NCBI GenBank assembly: GCA_030671165.1
Contig: DAOVAG010000042.1
Location: 1 to 6,633, forward strand
Direction of reading: 5' to 3'
Length of the DNA: 6,633 bases
From: Candidatus Bathyarchaeota archaeon
GTDB lineage: Archaea; Thermoproteota; Bathyarchaeia; RBG-16-48-13; GCA-020355125
Both the position numbers and the translations under genes were made by a program. The notes beneath the pieces are model-generated. The model did not search any database. It was not told where the DNA came from and saw only the letters and a list, made by a program, of their open reading frames with translations. Every line of letters begins with the position of its first letter. The first letter of the stretch is position 1. Shown in pieces: positions 1 through 5,125 of this stretch.

Positions 1-237
1 TCCGATTTCTACTTGACATCTAAATAGTTCAACTCCGCATATCTTAGTGTAACTACTTCTACGAGTAACTGAAGATAAACAATTAGTATTTGCCTCTAAA
101 CATAAAAGTTGAGGGAAAACCTCCACGTTTTTATAGTTGAACCCTTCAGATTGAAGAATAGCTTTGACTTCGGCATATGTCAGTGTATTATGCTCACCAG
201 ATAGATAAAAAAATAGATGAGTTACATGGGGTAACAT
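1..237 (-). CDS. trmG10: N-terminal part of a Trm11/Trm-G10-like tRNA guanine-10 methyltransferase, cut by the window edge
   Basis: The minus strand is open for 79 codons from an ATG at 237 to the window edge, with no stop. The peptide begins MLPHVTHLFFYLSGEH, continues TYAEVKAILQSEG, and later has VTRRSSYTKICGVELF. This is the pattern expected at the N-terminus of archaeal Trm11/Trm-G10 proteins: a hydrophobic strand, a 'GEH' turn, an 'AE.kaiLe.eG' helix, then an 'RrssyT' segment before the THUMP domain. Such enzymes methylate N2 of G10 in tRNA; the catalytic Rossmann domain lies beyond the window. An in-frame TGA at 252-250 lies five codons upstream, so the ATG at 237 is the first possible start. 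The only Shine-Dalgarno-like sequence, AGGAG, sits about 15 bases away and inside a small inverted repeat (253-266), so initiation may be leaderless or coupled to the overlapping upstream frame. Another THUMP-type methyltransferase cannot be excluded. Confidence 0.66.
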   Translation of the reverse strand, partial: MLPHVTHLFFYLSGEHNTLTYAEVKAILQSEGFNYKNVEVFPQLLCLEANTNCLSSVTRRSSYTKICGVELFRCQVEIG

Positions 238-387
238 CTCTCTTGAAACTCAACTCCTAAAGGAGTGAAGATGTAATGCTCACAGAAGTTTGCATGTAAA
301 CTGTTCGCAAGATCTTCAATACTCCCAAATAATTCATTCTCAAGAATTACCTAGCAATAGAGGATGAATACACGCAACATATATCAT
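222..387 (-). pseudogene. Small reading frame apparently split by a one-base frameshift
   Basis: Two minus-strand frames abut here. Frame A starts at an ATG (387-385) behind an AGGA with 9-base spacing, reads MIYVACIHPLLLGNS and stops at a TGA (342-340). Frame B is open from 350 down to a TAA at 224-222. It reads VILENELFGSIEDL, then ANSLHANFCEHYIF, then TPLGVEFQERCYPM, which looks like a real globular protein, but it has no ATG, GTG or TTG start. Both frames are open together only over about eight bases, so a one-base change or a +1 frameshift would join them into one product of about 55 residues. Frame B overlaps the start of the Trm11-like gene by 16 bases, an arrangement common in coupled archaeal genes. 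I do not recognise the family. It could be a decayed gene, a sequencing or assembly error, a programmed frameshift, or chance. Confidence 0.35.
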
Positions 388-460
388 TTTAATACTTCCT
401 TTGATGTTTAAAAGCCAGAAGTGCTAAAATAGTAATTATTCATATCGATTGAGGAATATT

Positions 461-856
461 CTATTTCGATATTTCTGAGGCATTTTCTTCCTCCATTTCT
501 GGATGTGTAAATGTATGGAGCCAAATTGTCAATATTTTACAGGTCTCTGGTGAAAATTCTCTTCCTGATTCACATTTGAGGATCTCAGCACATGAAACGC
601 ATGGAACAGTAGAGATGGAGTCAATGTCTAAGGATCGAATATTTACAAAGACTCGATATGTCCATCGGCCATCAGAAAGTTCACGTTGTCGAGTTATAAG
701 ATTTTTTTTACCAAGGTTTAGGGATATTCTCGAACCCACCCTACTACTGGCTTCTAATTCCTTCCATAGTTCACTCTGAAGAATCCCCTCTTCACCCTTA
801 TTCATTATTATTTCAAGTGCTCGACGTTCTAAACGATCACGTTTCGACATAGCCAT
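461..856 (-). CDS. Probable archaeal transcription factor E beta subunit (TFE-beta, RPC34/RPC39-like, Fe-S protein)
   Basis: This 131-residue protein has a basic winged-helix domain at about residues 5-72: a helix with RDRLERRALEII, 'GEEGILQSELWKEL', a recognition-helix region, then the 'DGRWTYRVFV' wing. A four-cysteine module follows at C86, C89, C95 and C106. The spacing CxxC-x5-C-x10-C, the 'FSPETC' before the last cysteine and the 'WL' after it match, from memory, the C-terminal [4Fe-4S] motif of human RPC39 (POLR3F). That protein is the eukaryotic relative of archaeal TFE-beta, which pairs with TFE-alpha to help RNA polymerase open promoters. The length suits crenarchaeal TFE-beta. The ATG at 856 lies only 4 bases after a GAGG; the second ATG at 850 lies 10 bases after it and may be the true start, which would remove two residues. 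It sits between tiaS and the methyltransferase region on the same strand. A generic winged-helix Fe-S regulator is the alternative. Confidence 0.74.
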   Translation of the reverse strand: MAMSKRDRLERRALEIIMNKGEEGILQSELWKELEASSRVGSRISLNLGKKNLITRQRELSDGRWTYRVFVNIRSLDIDSISTVPCVSCAEILKCESGREFSPETCKILTIWLHTFTHPEMEEENASEISK

Positions 857-860
857 ACAA

Positions 861-902
861 CCTCAATATGATAAAGGTACATATATCATTCTTTAATAAA
901 GA
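861..902 (-). promoter_or_regulatory. Candidate promoter and ribosome binding site of the TFE-beta gene
   Basis: On the minus strand an AT-rich TATA-like box, CTTTATTAAAG (902-892), lies about 26 bases before position 870. A GAGG Shine-Dalgarno (864-861) and the ATG codons at 856 and 850 follow. The spacing suits an archaeal TATA box and a leader of about 15-20 bases. The tiaS gene upstream ends in a T-run, so an independent promoter is plausible. No mapped transcript start supports this. Confidence 0.38.
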
Positions 903-973
903 CTATTCGGAAAAGAGGAGCGTTCTCGTACTATTTTTAGATAAAATAATACTACCTTTTTTCTTTGATTGAC

Positions 974-979
974 AAAAAA
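974..979 (-). terminator. T-run terminator candidate after tiaS
   Basis: On the minus strand six consecutive T occur about 45 bases after the tiaS stop codon, preceded by a CCCA. Archaeal RNA polymerase commonly terminates on such U-tracts without a strong hairpin. The run would separate the tiaS transcript from the TFE-beta gene downstream. Confidence 0.42.
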
Positions 980-1023
980 TGGGATAATTCTCCAGTATTT
1001 CTTATTGTTGATGTAGGTAAGGT

Positions 1024-2376
1024 CTAAAGGTAATGGTTGATAGGTCCATGTCCCCAAAAATCTGAGGGGGAAGTGTTATAGAATGTTTTTTCTATTCCGT
1101 ATCTTGAAAGGGGCTTCGTAAGGTGCCTATTTGCCCTAGGAGGGGGGATGTATAATCCTGTAGAAATGTCTCTTTTAACTTGAACTTGAACCTTCTTGGC
1201 TTTACGCTCTCTTACGCCACATTTTTTACATCTGAATCCTTTTTCTTTTCCCATTGATTCCATATGTTTTTCGCAGAATTTACAGGTAGGATTTTGTATC
1301 AAGAATTTTGGGTTTAAACGAATAATCTTGATTTTTTCAAGGTTAATTGTCATTGGAGTTTTCTCTGAGCTTGGTCGAACACCACCAAATACTTGCACAA
1401 TATCTCCTACCGTTAATGCTCTTATTATATTTCTGAATTTTCCAGTAGGTTCATAAGCTGCACAGTCTATCTCTTTATTTTCATCAGCAATAGTGAAGAT
1501 CACATGTCTTCCCGGAATCGATATTGGATTCCTCGAGAGTGTACCGATTACGATAACTGAGTGGTGTGGCTGAATCAGATCTATATTGTTTACAGGCCTT
1601 AAATGAGCGTCTGTCCCCTGATTTGTCCGATAAATGACCCATCGCTCTATTTCCTCCTCAATTTTGAGTAGGCTAAATGCTCTTTTAACTGCGTCTGCAC
1701 TTTCACCTCTTATTCCTAAAAATATGGGGTCTGGCCCTCTAGGAGTAATTAAAACGCCTCTTTTCTCATAGTCAACATTATTAAATGTTAACCCTCTCAT
1801 CACCTTATCCATTCTAAAGACAGAGGCTTCATCCAGTTTTCTGGGTGTTCCTCTGTTTCGTTTGATCCTATATGATATTAACTCGTATGTGTGATCATCA
1901 ATCAAGGTTTCTCCGACAGCGGCTAAGGCTCCGATTATTCCTCGTCCATATTTGAAAGATAAGGCTTTAGCGCCGTATTTTTTTACTAATTTTAACGCTT
2001 CATTTTTCTTAACAATGTCTTGTTTGGTCTTTAGAGAGAAATTGGTAAACTCTCTTGGAATTTTTTCGCCTACATAAAACACGATTCCTGGATCAGTTTT
2101 TCCATCATCCAGATCAGAGTTAACTTTAACGGTCTCGATAGCCTCTTCAATTACTTGATCGAGTCTATCAGCATGTATACGTATGCGTAAACAAATGGCA
2201 CCATTGCCACGTGTCTTCCAGGGCACGTTAGGATTTAGTCTGATTAAAGTTGGGTAGTCTAGAAATATTCCTTCTCTTTTCGTAATTTTTTCAATTAAAA
2301 GTGAGGCTATGTATGTGGTACATCCCATTCGTGTTGAATCTGTGTCATCGATCCCAATATGAAGTGGTAACCACAT
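1024..2376 (-). CDS. tiaS: tRNA(Ile2) 2-agmatinylcytidine synthetase TiaS
   Basis: TiaS uses ATP and agmatine to convert C34 of the CAU-anticodon tRNA-Ile2 into agmatidine, so that the tRNA reads AUA rather than AUG. It is an archaeal enzyme essential for isoleucine decoding. The 450-residue protein starts with the family signature HIGIDDTDSTRMGCTTY (residues 6-22), the divalent-metal aspartate cluster. It continues with the 'RLNPNVPWKTRGNGA' segment, the middle kinase-like region ('YGRGIIGALAAVGE', 'LITPRGPDPIFLGIRGE') and 'YRTNQGTDAHL'. An OB-fold region follows ('VIVIGTLSRNPISIPGRHVIFTI'), and then a zinc ribbon with CxxC pairs at about 365/368 and 383/386. Length and domain order are typical of a complete protein. 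The ATG at 2376 starts directly at the conserved N-terminus. No strong Shine-Dalgarno precedes it; a TATA-like CTATTAAAC near 2412 would give a leader of only about ten bases. The RAM-domain gene lies 81 bases upstream on the same strand. Confidence 0.96.
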   Translation of the reverse strand: MWLPLHIGIDDTDSTRMGCTTYIASLLIEKITKREGIFLDYPTLIRLNPNVPWKTRGNGAICLRIRIHADRLDQVIEEAIETVKVNSDLDDGKTDPGIVFYVGEKIPREFTNFSLKTKQDIVKKNEALKLVKKYGAKALSFKYGRGIIGALAAVGETLIDDHTYELISYRIKRNRGTPRKLDEASVFRMDKVMRGLTFNNVDYEKRGVLITPRGPDPIFLGIRGESADAVKRAFSLLKIEEEIERWVIYRTNQGTDAHLRPVNNIDLIQPHHSVIVIGTLSRNPISIPGRHVIFTIADENKEIDCAAYEPTGKFRNIIRALTVGDIVQVFGGVRPSSEKTPMTINLEKIKIIRLNPKFLIQNPTCKFCEKHMESMGKEKGFRCKKCGVRERKAKKVQVQVKRDISTGLYIPPPRANRHLTKPLSRYGIEKTFYNTSPSDFWGHGPINHYL

Positions 2377-2399
2377 TTATTTTATTCACTTACCATGGC

Positions 2400-2416
2400 T
2401 AAACAGTGTTTAATAG
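2400..2416 (-). promoter_or_regulatory. Candidate tiaS promoter overlapping a palindrome
   Basis: The sequence TAAACAGTGTTTA (2400-2412) is a 6-base inverted repeat around one central base. On the minus strand it overlaps a TATA-like CTATTAAAC (2416-2408), placed about 30-40 bases before the tiaS start codon. It could be a promoter with an overlapping operator, or simply AT-rich DNA between two co-transcribed genes. No regulator is identified. Confidence 0.27.
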
Positions 2417-2457
2417 TTTGAAGTATCGGATTCTTCTTTAGTCTACAAGAGTTAGGA

Positions 2458-2685
2458 TTATTCTATGGTGATCATTGTTAGGGTGGATCTAACTTTATTT
2501 AACCGTCTTATATTCCAAGTTACGGTTTCCTTGAATTTATTCATAGTTTCTGCTTCAATTTTTGCAATGAGATCATAGACGCCATAGACAGCATGGGCTT
2601 CTATTACATTGTTAATCTTCTTTATTGCATCCAAGACCTCTCTTTCAGATCCCATTTCCGTATTAATCAGAACATAAGCCATCAT
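2458..2685 (-). CDS. Stand-alone Lrp/AsnC-type RAM (ligand-binding) domain protein
   Basis: The protein is about 75 residues and consists only of the RAM fold (regulation of amino-acid metabolism; beta-alpha-beta-beta-alpha-beta). It begins 'MMAYVLINTEMGSEREV', continues 'DAIKKINNVIEAHAVYGVYDL' with the conserved 'G.yDl' core, and ends in a strand 'VRSTLTMITIE'. There is no helix-turn-helix, so it cannot bind DNA like full Lrp. Stand-alone RAM proteins assemble into dimers or octamers, may bind amino acids, and may modify the activity of full-length Lrp proteins. The open frame extends up to an ATG at 2727, but a near-perfect GGAGG (2699-2695) lies 9 bases before the ATG at 2685, and the family fold begins exactly there. 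The 14 upstream codons are therefore probably leader. It is divergent from nnrDE and upstream of tiaS. Its ligand cannot be told from the sequence. Confidence 0.9.
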   Translation of the reverse strand: MMAYVLINTEMGSEREVLDAIKKINNVIEAHAVYGVYDLIAKIEAETMNKFKETVTWNIRRLNKVRSTLTMITIE

Positions 2686-2722
2686 AGAGAAGTTCCTCCG
2701 ACGAATTGTGTTATAGTTAATT

Positions 2723-2759
2723 CTCACATTTATGTTTTAAATAGAAGATATTTTGTGAG
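2723..2759 (-). promoter_or_regulatory. Promoter of the RAM gene inside a CTCACA/TGTGAG inverted repeat
   Basis: A TATA-like box, TATTTAAAA on the minus strand (2743-2735), lies about 26 bases before position 2712, leaving a leader of about 27 bases with the GGAGG at 2699-2695. Six-base arms CTCACA (2723-2728) and TGTGAG (2754-2759) flank this box almost symmetrically. That geometry would suit a repressor blocking TBP/TFB, but the arms are short and could be chance. Confidence 0.4.
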
Positions 2760-2763
2760 GGCA

Positions 2764-2800
2764 GATTTAAATTCTCTAGGCTCGTAACAATTATTGAGGG
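2764..2800 (+). promoter_or_regulatory. Promoter and ribosome binding site of nnrDE
   Basis: A TATA-like GATTTAAAT (2764-2772) is followed about 26 bases later by the region of the Shine-Dalgarno TGAGGG (2795-2800), which ends 6 bases before the TTG start at 2807. The Shine-Dalgarno decides the TTG start. Transcription would begin close to 2790-2796, giving a very short leader. Confidence 0.45.
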
Positions 2801-2806
2801 ATTGTA

Positions 2807-4336
2807 TTGGGTTCTGATTATACTATTTCTAGTAATGAGATGAAAGCTTTAGAGATGAATGCTGAGTACTTTGGGATTTCACCGCTTCAAATGATGGAGA
2901 ATGCGGGAAATGCTGTTGCTAGAGAAATTGTAAAGCGATTCACTTCAGAAAATACTCGGGTTACAGTCCTTGTGGGTACTGGGGGGAATGGGGGGGATGG
3001 TTTAGTCGCTGCTAGACATCTCTCTGCTTTAGGTTATGTAGTAAAGATTATTTTGGTAGGTAGAGAGAGCAATATTGTATTGGAAAGTGTGAAGAAGAAT
3101 TGGGAAGCTATTCAGTTTATGGTAGAATCTGTTGAAATATTGAGAGCATATGATTCTACTTTAATTTCTAAGATTGATTGCGAGATTGCTGTAGATGCTC
3201 TTCTTGGGACTGGAATAAAAGGGTCTCTTAAACCTCCGATGTTACAAGCAGTTCAGGCCTTTAATGAGGCTCAGTGTTTTAAGGTAGCAGTAGATGTACC
3301 CTCTGGATTACATCCTGATACGGGGAATGTTGTTGGTGAATGCGTAATCGCTGATTTGACAATTACATTTCATAGAATAAAGACGGGGTTGTTGAAGGCG
3401 AAGAAATATGTTGGTGATCTGATAGTTGCAGATATTGGTCTACCGAGGGAGATAGAAACACGGGTTGGACCTGGAGATGCATTTCTAATTAATAAACCTC
3501 GATTACGTGAAAGCCATAAGGGAGACCATGGACGGTTACTTATTATTGGTGGTAACGAAATTTACTCTGGAGCTCCAATGCTCTCTGCTTTAGCTGCTTT
3601 AAGAGTTGGGGTAGACCTTGCTTACGTCGCTACGCCTCGACAAACGGCACATGATATAGCTTCGATTTCTCCAAATTTTATTACTATAAAACTTGGGGAT
3701 GAACATTTAACGCCTGCAGATATGATAACGTTAGAGCCCTTCATAAAAAAAGTTGATGCTGTAGTGCTAGGTCCTGGGCTTGGTTTACATGGAGAAACCA
3801 TTGAAGCTGTAAAGAAGATAGTTGAGGTGATTGAGAAAGTTAAAGTTCCGCTTCTCTTGGATGCGGATGGTCTTAAGGCTTTTTCGGAGTGTAAACATAG
3901 AGTTGATACACCTCTTGTGCTCACGCCTCATGCGGGGGAATATAAGATTTTGATGGGCGAGAGTCTTCCCGAGGATTATAGAAAAAGGGTGAAGGCTATC
4001 GTTAGAGCTGCTAGGGAGGTTAATGGTGTGATTTTGCTTAAGGGACCGATCGATATAATTACGGATGGGAAAAGGGTGAAAGTGAATGAGATTATTCACA
4101 ATCCGGGGATGACCGTGGGGGGGACAGGGGATGTTCTTTCAGGGATAGTTGGGGGTCTACTTTCTCAAGGGATTGACGCATTCAGAGCATCAACAGCTGG
4201 TGTATTTATTAATGGTGCTGCGGGAGACTTTGTAGCTCAAGAGAAGGGGTATCACATGCTTCCTACTGATATTATTGAGTGGATTCCCAAGGTTATGGAT
4301 GAACCTATGTCACATATTACTGTAAGACGGTTTTAG
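2807..4336 (+). CDS. nnr: Bifunctional NAD(P)H-hydrate repair enzyme NnrE-NnrD (epimerase plus ADP/ATP-dependent dehydratase)
   Basis: This 509-residue fusion repairs damaged NAD(P)H. The N-terminal YjeF_N domain (about residues 1-215) epimerises the R form of the hydrate. It shows 'LQMMENAG' (27-34), the nucleotide-binding loop GTGGNGGDG (57-65), 'VDALLGTGIKG', 'VDVPSGLHPDTG' and 'DIGLP'. The C-terminal ribokinase-like domain (from about 226) dehydrates the S form using ADP or ATP. It shows 'KGDHGRLLIIGG', 'VLGPGLG', 'LLLDADGLKAF', 'LTPHAGEYKIL', 'ILLKGP' and the catalytic 'GGTGDVLSG' (438-446). Length and order match the full-length fused form common in archaea and bacteria, and every key motif appears intact. 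The start is a TTG behind a well-spaced TGAGGG. It is cytosolic, transcribed alone, and divergent from the RAM gene; no functional tie to its neighbours is evident. Confidence 0.96.
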   Translation: MGSDYTISSNEMKALEMNAEYFGISPLQMMENAGNAVAREIVKRFTSENTRVTVLVGTGGNGGDGLVAARHLSALGYVVKIILVGRESNIVLESVKKNWEAIQFMVESVEILRAYDSTLISKIDCEIAVDALLGTGIKGSLKPPMLQAVQAFNEAQCFKVAVDVPSGLHPDTGNVVGECVIADLTITFHRIKTGLLKAKKYVGDLIVADIGLPREIETRVGPGDAFLINKPRLRESHKGDHGRLLIIGGNEIYSGAPMLSALAALRVGVDLAYVATPRQTAHDIASISPNFITIKLGDEHLTPADMITLEPFIKKVDAVVLGPGLGLHGETIEAVKKIVEVIEKVKVPLLLDADGLKAFSECKHRVDTPLVLTPHAGEYKILMGESLPEDYRKRVKAIVRAAREVNGVILLKGPIDIITDGKRVKVNEIIHNPGMTVGGTGDVLSGIVGGLLSQGIDAFRASTAGVFINGAAGDFVAQEKGYHMLPTDIIEWIPKVMDEPMSHITVRRF

Positions 4337-4436
4337 ATTCCGCCTAAAAAACTATGGGTCTATCGATCTCCTCAATTTTGTTATGTGATGAATTCCTTTA
4401 TTCAAGATGCATCTTCCTAAGAGATGAAAGTTGTTC

Positions 4437-4442
4437 TTTTTT
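4437..4442 (+). terminator. T6 run, possible nnrDE terminator
   Basis: Six consecutive T lie about 100 bases after the nnrDE stop on the coding strand and are the first such run there. They could serve as an archaeal U-tract terminator. The distance from the stop codon makes this uncertain. Confidence 0.25.
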
Positions 4443-4606
4443 GAGTGATACAAAGATGGAAGTTAAACTTTGTTTAATGATGGACTATACGCTCAGTTTT
4501 AAAAGTCTAATTTTGTTTTCCTTACTTTTTCGGCTATAGATTTTAAGGAAAAATATAATAAATAAATAATATTCTCTAAAGGGTAAAACATAGATATTGG
4601 TAAGGG

Positions 4607-4630
4607 TTATTTACTGGTTTATTTAATAAT
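4607..4630 (+). promoter_or_regulatory. Candidate TATA region of the tRNA-Val gene
   Basis: The segment contains two TATA-like elements, GTTATTTAC (about 4607-4613) and TTTATTTAATAATA (about 4617-4630). The first gives a transcript start a few bases before the tRNA at 4641; the second would place it inside or at the mature 5' end. The first is favoured on spacing alone. Confidence 0.3.
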
Positions 4631-4640
4631 AGATAAAAGT

Positions 4641-4714
4641 GGGCCGATAGTCTAGTTGGTTAGGATATCGCCTTGACGTGGCGAAGGTCGTGGGTTCGAA
4701 TCCCTCTCGGCCCA
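4641..4714 (+). tRNA. tRNA-Val (anticodon GAC)
   Basis: The 74-base cloverleaf folds by eye. The acceptor arms GGGCCGA (4641-4647) and TCGGCCC (4707-4713) pair fully, with discriminator A at 4714. The D-arm has G18-G19 at 4658-4659. The anticodon stem TCGCC/GGCGA flanks the loop TTGACGT with anticodon GAC at 4675-4677. The variable loop is AGGTC. The T-arm GTGGG/CCCTC carries the TTCGAAT loop. It reads valine codons GUC and GUU. No intron is present, and the 3' CCA is not encoded, so it must be added by CCA-adding enzyme. The second T-stem pair is a U-U mismatch (4691 with 4705), and the D-stem contains G-U pairs. A short T4 run at 4723-4726 could end the transcript. Confidence 0.97.
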
Positions 4715-4903
4715 TCTCACCCTTTTAGAAAAAGCGTTGACGGAAAAATCTTGATTATTCCGCTTATTATCCCCTTCTATACTTTGTATTAAATAATTAC
4801 TCAATTTTTGATACAAAATTTAACCAACCTTTCAAAGTTAAACGTTCCCATATTTTAGTTAAATAAAAGAGAAAAACGAGTAATGCAGAAAAACATTATG
4901 TGA
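4715..4903. other. Convergent intergenic region after the tRNA
   Basis: This AT-rich region lies between the plus-strand tRNA and the minus-strand small ORF. I see no gene in it. It holds a 7-base inverted repeat TTTGTAT/ATACAAA at about 4783-4820 and a near-palindrome around AACCTTTCAAAGTT (about 4827-4840). Confidence 0.4.
4872..4893 (-). terminator. T-rich terminator candidate after the small ORF
   Basis: On the minus strand two T5 runs (4893-4889 and 4876-4872) follow the small-ORF stop codon at 4904 by 10 and 27 bases, with more T-rich sequence after them. Their position at the end of the small ORF, rather than directly after the YdjM-like gene, suggests one transcript covering both. 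Confidence 0.4.
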
Positions 4904-5062
4904 TTATTTCTCAAATTCTCGGTTCCATTTCTCAGCGATTATATATGCGAATCCCCACCATGTTGTTAATAGTGGGGCTCGTTTGGGGATGGTTTGAATT
5001 ACTGGAGCGTAAACAATTTTGTTTGGGTATCTAGACTGTTTGGAAATGAATCCTAAGTTCAT
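4904..5062 (-). CDS. Small protein of unknown function (52 residues)
   Basis: An ATG at 5062 opens a frame of 52 codons ending in TAA at 4906-4904. The peptide begins MNLGFISKQSRYPNKIVYA, continues PVIQTIPKRAPLL, and ends TTWWGFAYIIAEKWNREFEK. Tryptophans, aromatic residues, prolines and a charged helical C-terminus in balanced proportions look like real coding sequence rather than chance AT-rich translation. A TTG three codons upstream (5071) is an alternative start; a weak GGGA lies just before the ATG and no strong Shine-Dalgarno is present. It lies 63 bases after the stop of the YdjM-like gene on the same strand and ends immediately before T-rich runs, so it may be the second gene of that transcript. 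'WWGFAYIIAEKW' could lie at a membrane surface. I do not recognise the family. It could also be the remnant of a larger gene. Confidence 0.5.
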   Translation of the reverse strand: MNLGFISKQSRYPNKIVYAPVIQTIPKRAPLLTTWWGFAYIIAEKWNREFEK

Positions 5063-5125
5063 TAGTCCCAATATTCAGTTCTAAGTTTGGTGTCATAGTC
5101 GATTTATCAAGCAATTCTTCAATAT

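Larger units (their letters stand above)
4337..4640. other. AT-rich intergenic stretch between nnrDE and the tRNA
   Basis: About 300 bases contain no gene I can support. A 61-codon plus-strand frame from 4354 to 4539 has no ribosome binding site and is rich in Leu, Ser and Cys from T-rich DNA, so I treat it as chance. The stretch holds a perfect 12-base palindrome AAGATGCATCTT (4404-4415), a T6 run (4437-4442) that may end the nnrDE transcript, further T-rich runs at about 4510-4530, and a strongly AT-rich section (4540-4640) that must contain the tRNA promoter. Confidence 0.5.

Noticed and set aside
576..779. 67-codon plus-strand open frame
   Set aside because: It lies antisense inside the TFE-beta gene, whose motifs are convincing; no ribosome binding site and no recognisable protein character.
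1196..1456. 86-codon plus-strand open frame
   Set aside because: It is antisense to the zinc-ribbon and OB-fold part of tiaS; a shadow of that gene.
2593..2787. 64-codon plus-strand open frame
   Set aside because: It is antisense to the RAM gene and runs through the divergent promoter region.
3622..4099. Two minus-strand open frames of 100 and 104 codons
   Set aside because: Both are antisense to the conserved C-terminal dehydratase domain of nnrDE and have the low-complexity Ser/Thr/Ile content typical of shadows.
4404..4415. Perfect 12-base palindrome AAGATGCATCTT as a terminator hairpin
   Set aside because: It has no loop and no T-run directly after it, so it cannot form a normal terminator; kept only as a note in the intergenic entry.
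4384..4445. Possible C/D-box RNA (GTGATGA followed later by AGATGA)
   Set aside because: The required CTGA D and D' boxes are not present at suitable distances.
4354..4539. 61-codon plus-strand open frame after nnrDE
   Set aside because: No Shine-Dalgarno, five Cys and many Leu/Ser/Phe codons produced by T-rich DNA, and it spans likely T-run terminators.
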